NCBI RefSeq assembly: GCF_000373105.1
Contig: NZ_KB890457.1
Coordinates: 1-33,880, forward strand
DNA: 33,880 bases
Direction of reading: 5' to 3'
Origin: Neolewinella persica DSM 23188
GTDB taxonomy: Bacteria; Bacteroidota; Bacteroidia; Chitinophagales; Saprospiraceae
Part shown: positions 8,780 through 15,510 of the stretch, piece by piece
Layout: each line of letters begins with the position of its first letter
Numbering within the stretch: position 1 is the stretch's first letter
Translations under genes and position numbers: made by a program
Notes under the pieces: generated by a model
The model's database searches: none
Told to the model about the DNA's origin: nothing
Seen by the model: only the letters and a program-made list of their open reading frames with translations

Positions 8780-8928
8780 ATACGGTTTAACCACACCTGT
8801 TTTACGGGGTTTTACCACATACTGTCCTTATTAAACAATATTTTTACACTATAGCATCAAAGGATAAATAACATCACCTCTACACGGGTAACAACCAATC
8901 ACCTCTTGATTGCTAAAAAACAATAGTC

Positions 8929-9885
8929 GTGGATATTCCCTTAATTATTCTTTCAATATTTTCACTCTGCATGTCAAACGCAACTTCAGGTCAAAATATA
9001 GGATTCATTCCCGAACAAGCGCCATCAATAGCTGATAAAGATTACAGATTGGCGGTGATGATACTTGAAGAAACTTACCAAAGTATCGAAGACGATAATG
9101 GACAAATAGTATACGCTGATTATTGGAATTTAGCTTATGCTTATACGCTTTGTGAGCAGTCGCGTGAAGAGATAACATTCTTCTTAAAGAAGTGCAAGCG
9201 TATGCATCCGAAAAACTTCACCCAGCTTTTCAACACCTCGCCGGGCAACGTCAAGCAATGGGAGGACTATTTGGGTACCGAAGTATTGGCAAAAATTCGC
9301 CCGGACAAATCGGATAAAGAAACATTTACTCCGGACGAGATTACTCCAGAGATTTACTGCACGTCGAAATACACTGATCTTCAGTGTCAACTGGCGCGAG
9401 TTTGGCAAGCTGATCAACATCACAGAGGTGGTTTTGGAGACATCACGGACCAGCAGCGAGAGCTGGACAAATCTAATCAGGTATTAATTGATGAGTTATT
9501 TTCCGAGCATAAAACTTATCTGGGTAAAGACATGGTAGGCCAGGAATTATCGCACGTGATGTGGGCAGTAATTCAGCATAGTAACCTGGGAATGATGAAA
9601 CGATATTTACCAGTCATACAAGAGGCCAACAGATCAGATCAACTTCCAGGCAGCGGGACACTCAAGTTGCTAGTCGACCGTATTTGTACGATTGAGCACG
9701 GTGTTCAACTCTTTGGATCACAAGCGGGGGTCCCCCTAGCCTCCGAAGAGCAGATGAAAACACTCTATCTGGAATACAACCTCGATACAGAAACCAGGCG
9801 ATTGCTAGAGACAAAGAAAAAAGCTAAGACCAGTCGTCAGGAAAAAAGCAAACCTAAACGCCGCAGTAAGACGCGTAGTTTCTAA
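8929..9885 (+). CDS. Secreted DUF6624-like protein
   Basis: A 318-residue protein starting at GTG 8929; an in-frame stop lies 15 bases upstream, which fixes the 5' limit. Residues 1-22 are hydrophobic and signal-like but lack N-terminal Lys or Arg. The middle part (about 155-265) has the layout of DUF6624: LIDELFSEHK, then LSHVMWAVIQHSNLGMMKRY, then LLVDRICTIEHGVQLFGSQ. The function of that family is not known. The C-terminus is strongly basic (KKKAKTSRQEK and KPKRRSKTR), which is unusual for a secreted protein and might bind nucleic acid or acidic polymer. It lies between the barrel gene (149-base gap) and the peptide precursor units. Confidence 0.72.
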   Translation: MDIPLIILSIFSLCMSNATSGQNIGFIPEQAPSIADKDYRLAVMILEETYQSIEDDNGQIVYADYWNLAYAYTLCEQSREEITFFLKKCKRMHPKNFTQLFNTSPGNVKQWEDYLGTEVLAKIRPDKSDKETFTPDEITPEIYCTSKYTDLQCQLARVWQADQHHRGGFGDITDQQRELDKSNQVLIDELFSEHKTYLGKDMVGQELSHVMWAVIQHSNLGMMKRYLPVIQEANRSDQLPGSGTLKLLVDRICTIEHGVQLFGSQAGVPLASEEQMKTLYLEYNLDTETRRLLETKKKAKTSRQEKSKPKRRSKTRSF

Positions 9886-10000
9886 GAGAATTATAATTAA
9901 TCGTCAGCAAACGCACTGCCCCTCTGAAAGATACAGCGGGGAGTAAGGAGAGTGATGCCTGATGATCACCAACATACTGAAGAATTGGCAATACCTGCCA

Positions 10001-10089
10001 AAGGGAGCAACCTGAAAATCCCATAACAGAGTAGGGACATAACCGAATACGTCTTACAAAAACCCAAGCGTATTCACAAAACCTTCATC
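10001..10089 (+). promoter_or_regulatory. Conserved structured leader of precursor 1
   Basis: This block is nearly identical to the leader at 10357-10439 and partly conserved at 10730-10813. It begins AAGGGAG and contains CCTGAAAATCCCATAACAG. It ends with a hairpin, GAATACG (10045-10051) pairing with CGTATTC (10069-10075), placed 14 bases before the ATG. It may be promoter, operator or translational control. No classical TAnnTTTG box is seen here. Confidence 0.55.
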
Positions 10090-10236
10090 ATGGAAGCCTT
10101 TAATGATTTTTCCCTTACTAACCCAGAAGCCATCGTAGGTGGAACACTTGTCCCTACTCAGTACGAGGGCGAAGACGGCAGCTCAGGTAGCGACCGCTAC
10201 GACACCACACGCAAGCGTGTTATCTACGTCAATTAG
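10090..10236 (+). CDS. RiPP precursor peptide 1 (grasp-with-spasm type)
   Basis: A 48-residue peptide, the first of three homologous tandem copies. The leader MEAFNDFSLTNPEAIVGG ends in Gly17-Gly18, the cleavage signature of C39-peptidase ABC exporters, and such an exporter is encoded downstream. The predicted core starts TLVPTQYEGEDG and ends YDTTRKRVIYVN. Residues kept in all three copies are Thr19, Leu20, Val21, Pro22, Thr23, Glu28, Asp29, Gly30, Tyr37, Asp38, Thr39 and Arg41-Lys42-Arg43. Hydroxyl donors (Thr19, Thr23, Thr39) with carboxyl acceptors (Glu28, Asp29, Asp38) are what an ATP-grasp ligase needs to form side-chain ester rings. The order of bonds is not predictable from sequence. 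The gene is followed directly by a hairpin at 10245. Confidence 0.85.
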   Translation: MEAFNDFSLTNPEAIVGGTLVPTQYEGEDGSSGSDRYDTTRKRVIYVN

Positions 10237-10244
10237 TAGGTTTT

Positions 10245-10280
10245 AAAGGAGGGTGGTACTGCCACCTTCCTTTATCTTCT
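10245..10280 (+). terminator. Hairpin after precursor 1, probable terminator
   Basis: AAAGGAGGGTGG pairs with CCACCTTCCTTT with one G-T wobble, followed by a T-rich tail. Related hairpins follow the other two precursor genes. It may act as a partial terminator that raises precursor mRNA relative to the enzyme mRNA, or it may stabilise the mRNA 3' end. Confidence 0.65.
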
Positions 10281-10356
10281 TTCTGAAAAACTGAGTGGTA
10301 GATAGACTGAAGCCAGTTCATAGGCCAAAGACTACAAGCGTTAGCCACGTGAGCCT

Positions 10357-10439
10357 AAGGGAGTAACCTGAAAATCCCATAACAGAGTAAGGACATAATC
10401 GAATACTTCTATCAAAAAAGTATTCACTAACCCATTATC
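10357..10439 (+). promoter_or_regulatory. Conserved structured leader of precursor 2
   Basis: Close copy of the leader at 10001. The terminal hairpin is GAATACTT (10401-10408) pairing with AAGTATTC (10418-10425). The seventh base pair differs from copy 1 (T-A here, G-C there), so pairing is kept, and the 14-base spacing to the ATG is identical. Confidence 0.55.
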
Positions 10440-10586
10440 ATGGAAGCCTTTAACGATTTCTCCCTTACCAACCCTGAAGCCATCTTCGGCGGAACGCTCG
10501 TCCCTACCGAATTCGAAGGCGAAGACGGCGGTTCTGGTACTGATCACTACGACACCAAGCGCAAGCGCGTCATCTACATAGAGTAG
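10440..10586 (+). CDS. RiPP precursor peptide 2 (grasp-with-spasm type)
   Basis: A 48-residue peptide, about 80% identical to precursor 1. The leader is MEAFNDFSLTNPEAIFGG with cleavage expected after Gly18. The core starts TLVPTEFEGEDGGSG and ends YDTKRKRVIYIE. Substitutions from copy 1 fall mainly at positions 24-25, 31-36 and the C-terminus. The TLVPT, EDG and YDT-RKR blocks are unchanged, which points to selection on the modification sites. It carries its own leader and a perfect downstream hairpin, so it can be an independent transcription unit. Confidence 0.85.
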   Translation: MEAFNDFSLTNPEAIFGGTLVPTEFEGEDGGSGTDHYDTKRKRVIYIE

Positions 10587-10592
10587 TAAACC

Positions 10593-10623
10593 TTAAGGAG
10601 GGTGGCGCTGCCACCCTCCTTAA
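10593..10623 (+). terminator. Perfect 14-bp hairpin after precursor 2
   Basis: TTAAGGAGGGTGGC and GCCACCCTCCTTAA pair perfectly around a GCT triloop. No long T tract follows, so it may be a weak terminator or an mRNA-stabilising structure. Confidence 0.6.
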
Positions 10624-10729
10624 CCTACGTCTTAACATTTGAGTAGAAAAACATGCTACCCGCTGATACAGCCATCACAAATTGGTTTGGGTATATGTCA
10701 ACCAAAGGCAGCATCCACTACAATTAATC

Positions 10730-10813
10730 AGGGAGCATCCCGAAAATTAAAAAATAACGTAGGGAAATAACTCAATACTTTTTTTAATAAAGAACATTAA
10801 AAAATTATCACCA
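10730..10813 (+). promoter_or_regulatory. Diverged leader of precursor 3
   Basis: It keeps AGGGAGCA, CGAAAAT, the ACGTAGGGA-AATAAC stretch and CAATACT from the other two leaders, but the hairpin before the ATG is not clearly retained. This makes it the oldest or least constrained copy. Confidence 0.4.
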
Positions 10814-10962
10814 TGGAATCGTTCAATAATTTTTCTCTCATTAACCCTGAAACCATTTTTGGGGGAACGCTCGTTCCCACCCATTACATCGCTGAAGATG
10901 GAACCGTCTATTACGAATGGTACGACACCACACGTAAGCGCCTCATTACCCTTTCTAATTAG
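10814..10962 (+). pseudogene. RiPP precursor peptide 3, frameshifted as written
   Basis: The ATG at 10814 opens a leader homologous to copies 1 and 2 (MESFNNFSLINPETI). The distance from ATG to the expected TAG (10960-10962) is 149 bases, not a multiple of three. One T is missing in the T4-G5 run at 10857-10865, exactly where the Phe-Gly-Gly codons should be. With one base restored the product has 49 residues: GG, then TLVPTHYIAEDG and YDTTRKRLITLSN, which keeps every invariant core residue. Unrestored, translation reads an unrelated frame for 65 residues to a TGA at 11009. It may be a real decay, a programmed slip at the homopolymer, or a sequencing error. The intact codon pattern downstream suggests the change is recent or artefactual. 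Confidence 0.65.
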
Positions 10963-10970
10963 TACTTATT

Positions 10971-11000
10971 TAAAGGAGGGAGGTAAAACTCCCTCCTTTA
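10971..11000 (+). terminator. Perfect 12-bp hairpin after precursor 3
   Basis: TAAAGGAGGGAG and CTCCCTCCTTTA pair around GTAAAA. It is the third member of the hairpin series and stands 86 bases before the ATP-grasp start, so it probably limits read-through into the maturation genes. Confidence 0.6.
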
Positions 11001-11086
11001 AGAGCGTGTGATGTATCCTGGTTAGACGATTTTTAAACGAAGAGGCTTTACCAGTCTTTTCAATTTTATTTATAAAATCAATATAA

Positions 11087-12043
11087 GTGATCACCATAGT
11101 ATCGGAAGAGCAGGACATTATGACGGACCTGACAATGGAATGGTTAGCGCGCAGAAAAACGCCCACTCGCCGGATTCAGAACTATGAACCGCAAACCTTT
11201 CGTATAGAAATTGATAACGGTGGCAGCTCCGCTGCTGGGCCGATCTCTGGCAACTCTCATTACTGGACACGCCGCGGAAAAGAAAACTATATTCCGGCAA
11301 CCATCGACCACCATTTTTCCGAAAACCTACCGGTGTATCGCTACCTCGAGCAAGATGAGTTAGTAGTGAGTAGCTATGTGGAAACAAAGCGGAAACAGCA
11401 GCTTAATCACCATGATACCGGGTCTTTCTTTGCCGAGAAGAAAAACAACAAACTCATTAATTTGGAATTGGCGAAAAGTGTTCATTTGTTGATCCCCCCA
11501 ACGTGTGTTACGAATTCTAAAAAAGTACTGGCCCAATTCATCCGGCGGCATAAGCAGGTTATTACTAAGGACCTTTGCGCTCCCGTCTACCTGCCAGGCG
11601 ACAAGGGGACCCTTACGTCCAGCGGAGTAATCAGCATCGGGTTATCGGACCTTGATGCAATGGCAGATAATTTCGCGGCGGTTTTCGTGCAGGAGAACAT
11701 CTCCAAGCAATTTGAGATCCGCTGCTTCCTTTTCCGGAAGACCATTTTCAGTATGGCCATCTTCAGCCAAAACGACCAGCAAACCACGACGGATTTTCGC
11801 AATTACAATGACGCAAGGCCCAATCGCTGTGTCCCTTTCCAACTGCCCCCTTCTATAGCCAGTAAGTTGTGGAAATTCATGGCCCTGGCCGAACTGGACA
11901 CCGGGTCCATTGACCTCATCTACACACCTGAAGGCGAGTTTGTATTTCTGGAAGTAAATCCTATGGGACAGTTTCACTGGTTATCAGAAAACTGCAATTA
12001 TTACCTGGAGCATTTCATCGCCGATTCTTTTACCAACGCCTAA
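11087..12043 (+). CDS. gwsG: ATP-grasp peptide maturase, grasp-with-spasm type
   Basis: A 318-residue ATP-grasp ligase. It is expected to activate Asp/Glu side chains of the precursor with ATP and join them to Thr/Ser hydroxyls (or Lys amines) within the core, in the cytoplasm before export. Visible motifs are Lys161 (QVITKDL) in the ATP-binding lobe, FVQENISKQFEIRCF at about 200-214, Asp276 (GSIDLIYTPEG), and the metal- and ATP-binding EVNPMGQ at 289-295, followed by WLSENCNYYLEHFI at the C-terminus. This C-terminal layout is that of the microviridin-type/GRASP-with-SPASM maturases. The GTG start at 11087 is chosen because MITIVSEEQDIMTDLTMEWL matches the family N-terminus; starting at the later ATG would remove its first strand. 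The stop is three bases before the 57-residue ORF, so the genes are co-translated. The symbol follows the named family. Confidence 0.88.
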   Translation: MITIVSEEQDIMTDLTMEWLARRKTPTRRIQNYEPQTFRIEIDNGGSSAAGPISGNSHYWTRRGKENYIPATIDHHFSENLPVYRYLEQDELVVSSYVETKRKQQLNHHDTGSFFAEKKNNKLINLELAKSVHLLIPPTCVTNSKKVLAQFIRRHKQVITKDLCAPVYLPGDKGTLTSSGVISIGLSDLDAMADNFAAVFVQENISKQFEIRCFLFRKTIFSMAIFSQNDQQTTTDFRNYNDARPNRCVPFQLPPSIASKLWKFMALAELDTGSIDLIYTPEGEFVFLEVNPMGQFHWLSENCNYYLEHFIADSFTNA

Positions 12044-12046
12044 CCA

Positions 12047-12220
12047 ATGCAACCTGAGACCACCCCTTTCCTTCCCCTCACTATTCAACGGGCCGTTTTT
12101 CGTCCCCGCAAGGAAAAGTCGCCTGACCTAACCGTAAAGATCTCCAGCAGCCTATACCAGAGCAAGCGGGTCAACCAACAGGTAATTCACCGCCCCATCA
12201 GCCAAATGATCAAGAAATGA
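12047..12220 (+). CDS. 57-residue basic small protein between gwsG and gwsS
   Basis: ATG 12047 to TGA 12220 encodes 57 residues. It starts three bases after the gwsG stop and its TGA overlaps the ATG of the SPASM gene (ATGA), so expression is very likely. The sequence is strongly basic (ARG/LYS pairs in AVFRPRKEKS and SKRVNQQVIHR), has no cysteine, no signal peptide and no membrane segment, and ends SQMIKK. It shows no Gly-Gly site and no TLVPT block, so it is not a fourth precursor. I do not recognise a family. A leader-binding or complex-bridging role for the maturases is a reasonable guess but is not shown. Confidence 0.7.
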   Translation: MQPETTPFLPLTIQRAVFRPRKEKSPDLTVKISSSLYQSKRVNQQVIHRPISQMIKK

Positions 12221-13302
12221 GTGTTCAACCTACTTACCTCCTCTACGCCAGTTGCGTTCCCGTAAGTGGCGCGAAGCGCAAAATCATTTGCGATTTGCAG
12301 CGCAACGGCTACGTCCCCATCCCCGATGGGCTGTATGAAATACTTACCAGGCATCGGGGAAAATCTCACAAAGACATCAAAGCTGCTTACGAAAATAAGT
12401 ACGACCAGATCATTGATGATTATTTCAAGATGCTGGTACAACACGAGTTTGCCTTCGCTTGTACCGACCCCAACCTCTTCCCCGAGCTAAGCCTGGACTG
12501 GAAGGCTCCCTTTCCCGTCTTTAATGCCATTCTGGACCGGGACAACAATTCGGCTTACGATCTACGTAGTGCCGTCAGCCAGCTCAGTGGCATCAACTGT
12601 AAATACTTACAGCTTCGTTTCTTTGATCCCATTGACGGCGCAGCGCTTACGGAGCTTCTCCAGTACTTCGAAACAATACGTTCGGCCACCATCGGCCTAG
12701 AAGTGCTGGTACCCGCAGCTCCGGGCTTTACATCAACAGACGCCCGTAAGCTGCTCTCGACCTTTGACCGGTTAAATAAGATAACACTGCACGGAAGTCC
12801 CGGGGAATTCAGCATCGAGGAAGTTCGGAACAAACGCTTTTTGATCTCCATGCCAACCAGCGTTGATTCCGAGGCCCACTGCGGGATCATCGACCCCGAG
12901 CTTTTTTCCATCAACATTAAGGCATTCACCGAGGCAAAGAAGTTCAACTCCTGCCTGAACGGTAAGATTTCGGTTGACCGAAAAGGCTTCATTCGCAACT
13001 GTCCTTCCATGCAGGAAGACTTTGGCCACCTTGACGACACCTCACTTGCCGAGGCTTCCAGTCATCCTGATTTCCGTGCACGATGGCAGATGACAAAGGA
13101 TGAAGTCAACGTTTGCCGCGACTGCGAATTCCGCTACATCTGCACCGATTGCCGGGCTTATACCCAGGACAACGAAGCCGATGGCAAGCCCCTAAAGTGT
13201 GGCTATGACCCTTACACGGGGGAGTGGGCTTCCACTGCTCCGTCCAACCGTCTTCGCACCCGCGTCCGCGCCCAAAAAACCGCCTCCTCTTCGCCTGCCT
13301 AA
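12217..13302 (+). CDS. gwsS: SPASM-domain peptide maturase, grasp-with-spasm type
   Basis: A 361-residue protein with a C-terminal SPASM-type cysteine cluster: Cys246 and Cys262 in a CX10GX4C arrangement, then C300-x2-C303-x5-C309-x2-C312 and Cys328 in LKCGYDPYTGEW; Cys222 (HCGI) may also bind. These residues would hold auxiliary iron-sulfur clusters. A radical-SAM CX3CX2C motif is absent; the N-terminal cysteines (13, 25, 82) do not fit. The middle (about 95-240) still resembles a decayed TIM-barrel (ITLHGSPGEFS). Proteins of this kind accompany the ATP-grasp enzyme in the grasp-with-spasm system and may recognise or hold the precursor rather than perform radical chemistry (inference). The last 20 residues are basic and disordered. 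The start overlaps the small ORF by ATGA. Confidence 0.85.
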   Translation: MSVQPTYLLYASCVPVSGAKRKIICDLQRNGYVPIPDGLYEILTRHRGKSHKDIKAAYENKYDQIIDDYFKMLVQHEFAFACTDPNLFPELSLDWKAPFPVFNAILDRDNNSAYDLRSAVSQLSGINCKYLQLRFFDPIDGAALTELLQYFETIRSATIGLEVLVPAAPGFTSTDARKLLSTFDRLNKITLHGSPGEFSIEEVRNKRFLISMPTSVDSEAHCGIIDPELFSINIKAFTEAKKFNSCLNGKISVDRKGFIRNCPSMQEDFGHLDDTSLAEASSHPDFRARWQMTKDEVNVCRDCEFRYICTDCRAYTQDNEADGKPLKCGYDPYTGEWASTAPSNRLRTRVRAQKTASSSPA

Positions 13303-13314
13303 ATTACGTCAGCC

Positions 13315-15504
13315 ATGGGAAAATTCCCCTACTTCAAACAACTGGACCTTAGAGATTGTGGCCCCACATGCCTCAAGATAATCAGTAAGCACTACGGCAA
13401 ACGGATCAATACCGAGACGCTGCGACAGCTCTCGGAAACCACCCGCAGCGGCAGCAGCCTCAAGGGACTAGGCGAAGCAGCTGAAGCCATTGGCTTCCGT
13501 AGTATGGGCGTGAAGATCAGCTACGAAAAGTTATTGGAAGCCCCCTTACCCTGCATTCTGCACTGGAATCAATCTCACTTCGTCGTTCTCTACCGGATTA
13601 GCAAGGATACCTGCTATATCTCAGACCCTGCTCATGGCTTACTAAAGTACAAAAGGGATGAACTGCTCCGGTCCTGGATCGGCCACAACGCCACCCCCAC
13701 TACCCAGGAAGGTATCGGTCTGTTGCTGGAGCCTGCCCCTGCTTTTTTCGAAGAAAACACCATCGAAGAAGAAGACACCATCGGCCTCGGCTTCCTTTTG
13801 CCTTACCTAAGGCAGCACCGGGGAATGATGTTTCAGTTGATCCTTGGCCTCATAGCTGCAAGTATCTTCCAGCTTTTCGTCCCTTTCCTGACCCAGAGCA
13901 TTGTTGACGTGGGTATCGCCACCCGGGATGTGAGCTTCATCGTATTAATTCTCGCAGCCCAACTTGCCCTTTTTATCGGTCGCACCTCCGTTGAGGTTAT
14001 CCGTAGCTGGGTCTTATTACACCTCAGTACCCGCTTAAACATCAGCTTACTTTCCGATTTTTTCATCAAGCTGATGAACCTGCCGATCGCTTTTTTCGAT
14101 GTGCGCATGACCGGGGATATTCTGCAACGCATCAACGATCACCGGCGGATCGAGCGGGTACTGACGACCTCTTCCCTTAACGTACTTTTCTCCGTGATCA
14201 GCCTCCTTGTCTTTGGCTTCGTATTGGCCTACTACAGCTGGACGGTTTTCGGAATTTTCCTGGTTGGCAGTGTACTGTACTTCGGCTGGGTAGCCATGTT
14301 CCTGAAAAAACGGCGCGATCTCGATTATAAGCGCTTCAGTCAGGTCAGTCAGGAGCAAAGCAAAGTGATCGAACTCATCAATGGTATGCAGGAGATCAAG
14401 CTTCACAACGCTGAGCGCCCCAAACGCTGGGCCTGGGAGCGGCTGCAAGCGAGTCTTTTCAAAGTTTCCATTGCTGGCCTGAAGCTGGAACAGTATCAAC
14501 AGGTCGGATCTTCCTTTATCAATGAAAGTAAAAACATTCTCATCACCGGAGTAGCGGCGCTGTTAGTGATCAATGGCGAAATAACCCTTGGTATGATGCT
14601 GGCGATCACCTACATCGTCGGGCAGCTGAACGGACCGATCATCATGTTAATCAATTTTGTCCGAGAAGTACAAGATGCTAAAATATCGCTGGAACGTCTT
14701 TCCGAAGTACATGCCCGCCAGGATGAACCAACCCTGGACAAAGGCAAGCAAAATCACGTGGACACCTCCGGCGACCTGATCCTCCGCAACATGTCGTTTC
14801 GCTACACCGGATCGCATAAACCGGTTCTTCAGGGCATTGACCTCACCATACCGGCGAATAAAGTCACGGCTATCGTTGGTACCAGCGGTAGTGGCAAAAC
14901 TACGCTCCTGAAGCTCCTGCTTAAATTCTATGATCCCCGCGCGGGGAACATCCTGGTAGGCCCGACCGACCTGACGCACATCAGCCAGCGAGCCTGGCGG
15001 CGGGAATGCGGGGTGGTCATGCAGGAAGGGCACATCTTTAACGACACCATTGCCCGTAACATCGCCATTGGCTCTGAGCAGATCAATCGTGAGCGGCTAG
15101 TGGAGGCACTGGACGTAGCGAATATCAAAGACTTTGTGGCGACCCTTCCGCTGTCGTACAACACGAAGATCGGGATGGAAGGCGTCGGCCTGAGCACCGG
15201 GCAAAAACAACGCTTACTCATTGCTCGTGCCGTATATAAAAACCCGGCGTTCCTTTTTTTCGACGAGGCTACGTCGTCCCTCGATGCCAACAACGAGAAA
15301 ACGATCATGAGTAAACTTGACCGCTTCTTCCAAAACCGTACCGCCGTTGTGATCGCGCATCGCCTGAGCACCGTAAAGAATGCCGACCAGATCGTTGTAC
15401 TCGAAGAGGGCAGCATTGTAGAAATCGGTACGCATGAAGAGCTCATTGCCGCAAAAGGCAATTATTTCGAGCTCGTAAAAAACCAATTGGATCTTAGCAA
15501 ATAA
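13315..15504 (+). CDS. Peptidase C39-containing ABC exporter (PCAT)
   Basis: A 729-residue half-transporter that cuts double-glycine leaders and exports the peptide across the inner membrane. Residues 1-130 are a C39 peptidase: Gln9, catalytic Cys15 in RDCGPTCL, His88 in SHFVVLY and Asp104 in SDPAHG. A transmembrane domain follows at about 160-440 with several hydrophobic helices. The nucleotide-binding domain has Walker A GTSGSGKTT at 522-530, the ABC signature as LSTGQ at 626-630 (Thr replaces the usual Gly), and Walker B FLFFDEATSSLD shortly after. The intact Cys-His-Asp set and the Gly-Gly precursors upstream make leader removal by this protein very likely. It begins 12 bases after the SPASM gene, in the same operon. 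Confidence 0.95.
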   Translation: MGKFPYFKQLDLRDCGPTCLKIISKHYGKRINTETLRQLSETTRSGSSLKGLGEAAEAIGFRSMGVKISYEKLLEAPLPCILHWNQSHFVVLYRISKDTCYISDPAHGLLKYKRDELLRSWIGHNATPTTQEGIGLLLEPAPAFFEENTIEEEDTIGLGFLLPYLRQHRGMMFQLILGLIAASIFQLFVPFLTQSIVDVGIATRDVSFIVLILAAQLALFIGRTSVEVIRSWVLLHLSTRLNISLLSDFFIKLMNLPIAFFDVRMTGDILQRINDHRRIERVLTTSSLNVLFSVISLLVFGFVLAYYSWTVFGIFLVGSVLYFGWVAMFLKKRRDLDYKRFSQVSQEQSKVIELINGMQEIKLHNAERPKRWAWERLQASLFKVSIAGLKLEQYQQVGSSFINESKNILITGVAALLVINGEITLGMMLAITYIVGQLNGPIIMLINFVREVQDAKISLERLSEVHARQDEPTLDKGKQNHVDTSGDLILRNMSFRYTGSHKPVLQGIDLTIPANKVTAIVGTSGSGKTTLLKLLLKFYDPRAGNILVGPTDLTHISQRAWRRECGVVMQEGHIFNDTIARNIAIGSEQINRERLVEALDVANIKDFVATLPLSYNTKIGMEGVGLSTGQKQRLLIARAVYKNPAFLFFDEATSSLDANNEKTIMSKLDRFFQNRTAVVIAHRLSTVKNADQIVVLEEGSIVEIGTHEELIAAKGNYFELVKNQLDLSK

Positions 15505-15510
15505 CTTGTC

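Noticed and set aside
12047..12220. Fourth precursor peptide
   Set aside because: It has no Gly-Gly leader end, no TLVPT/EDG/YDT blocks and no leader or hairpin like the true precursor units.
13315..15504. Lantibiotic-type bacteriocin locus
   Set aside because: The C39 exporter alone could suggest this, but no LanM or LanB/C-like enzyme is present; ATP-grasp and SPASM proteins are.
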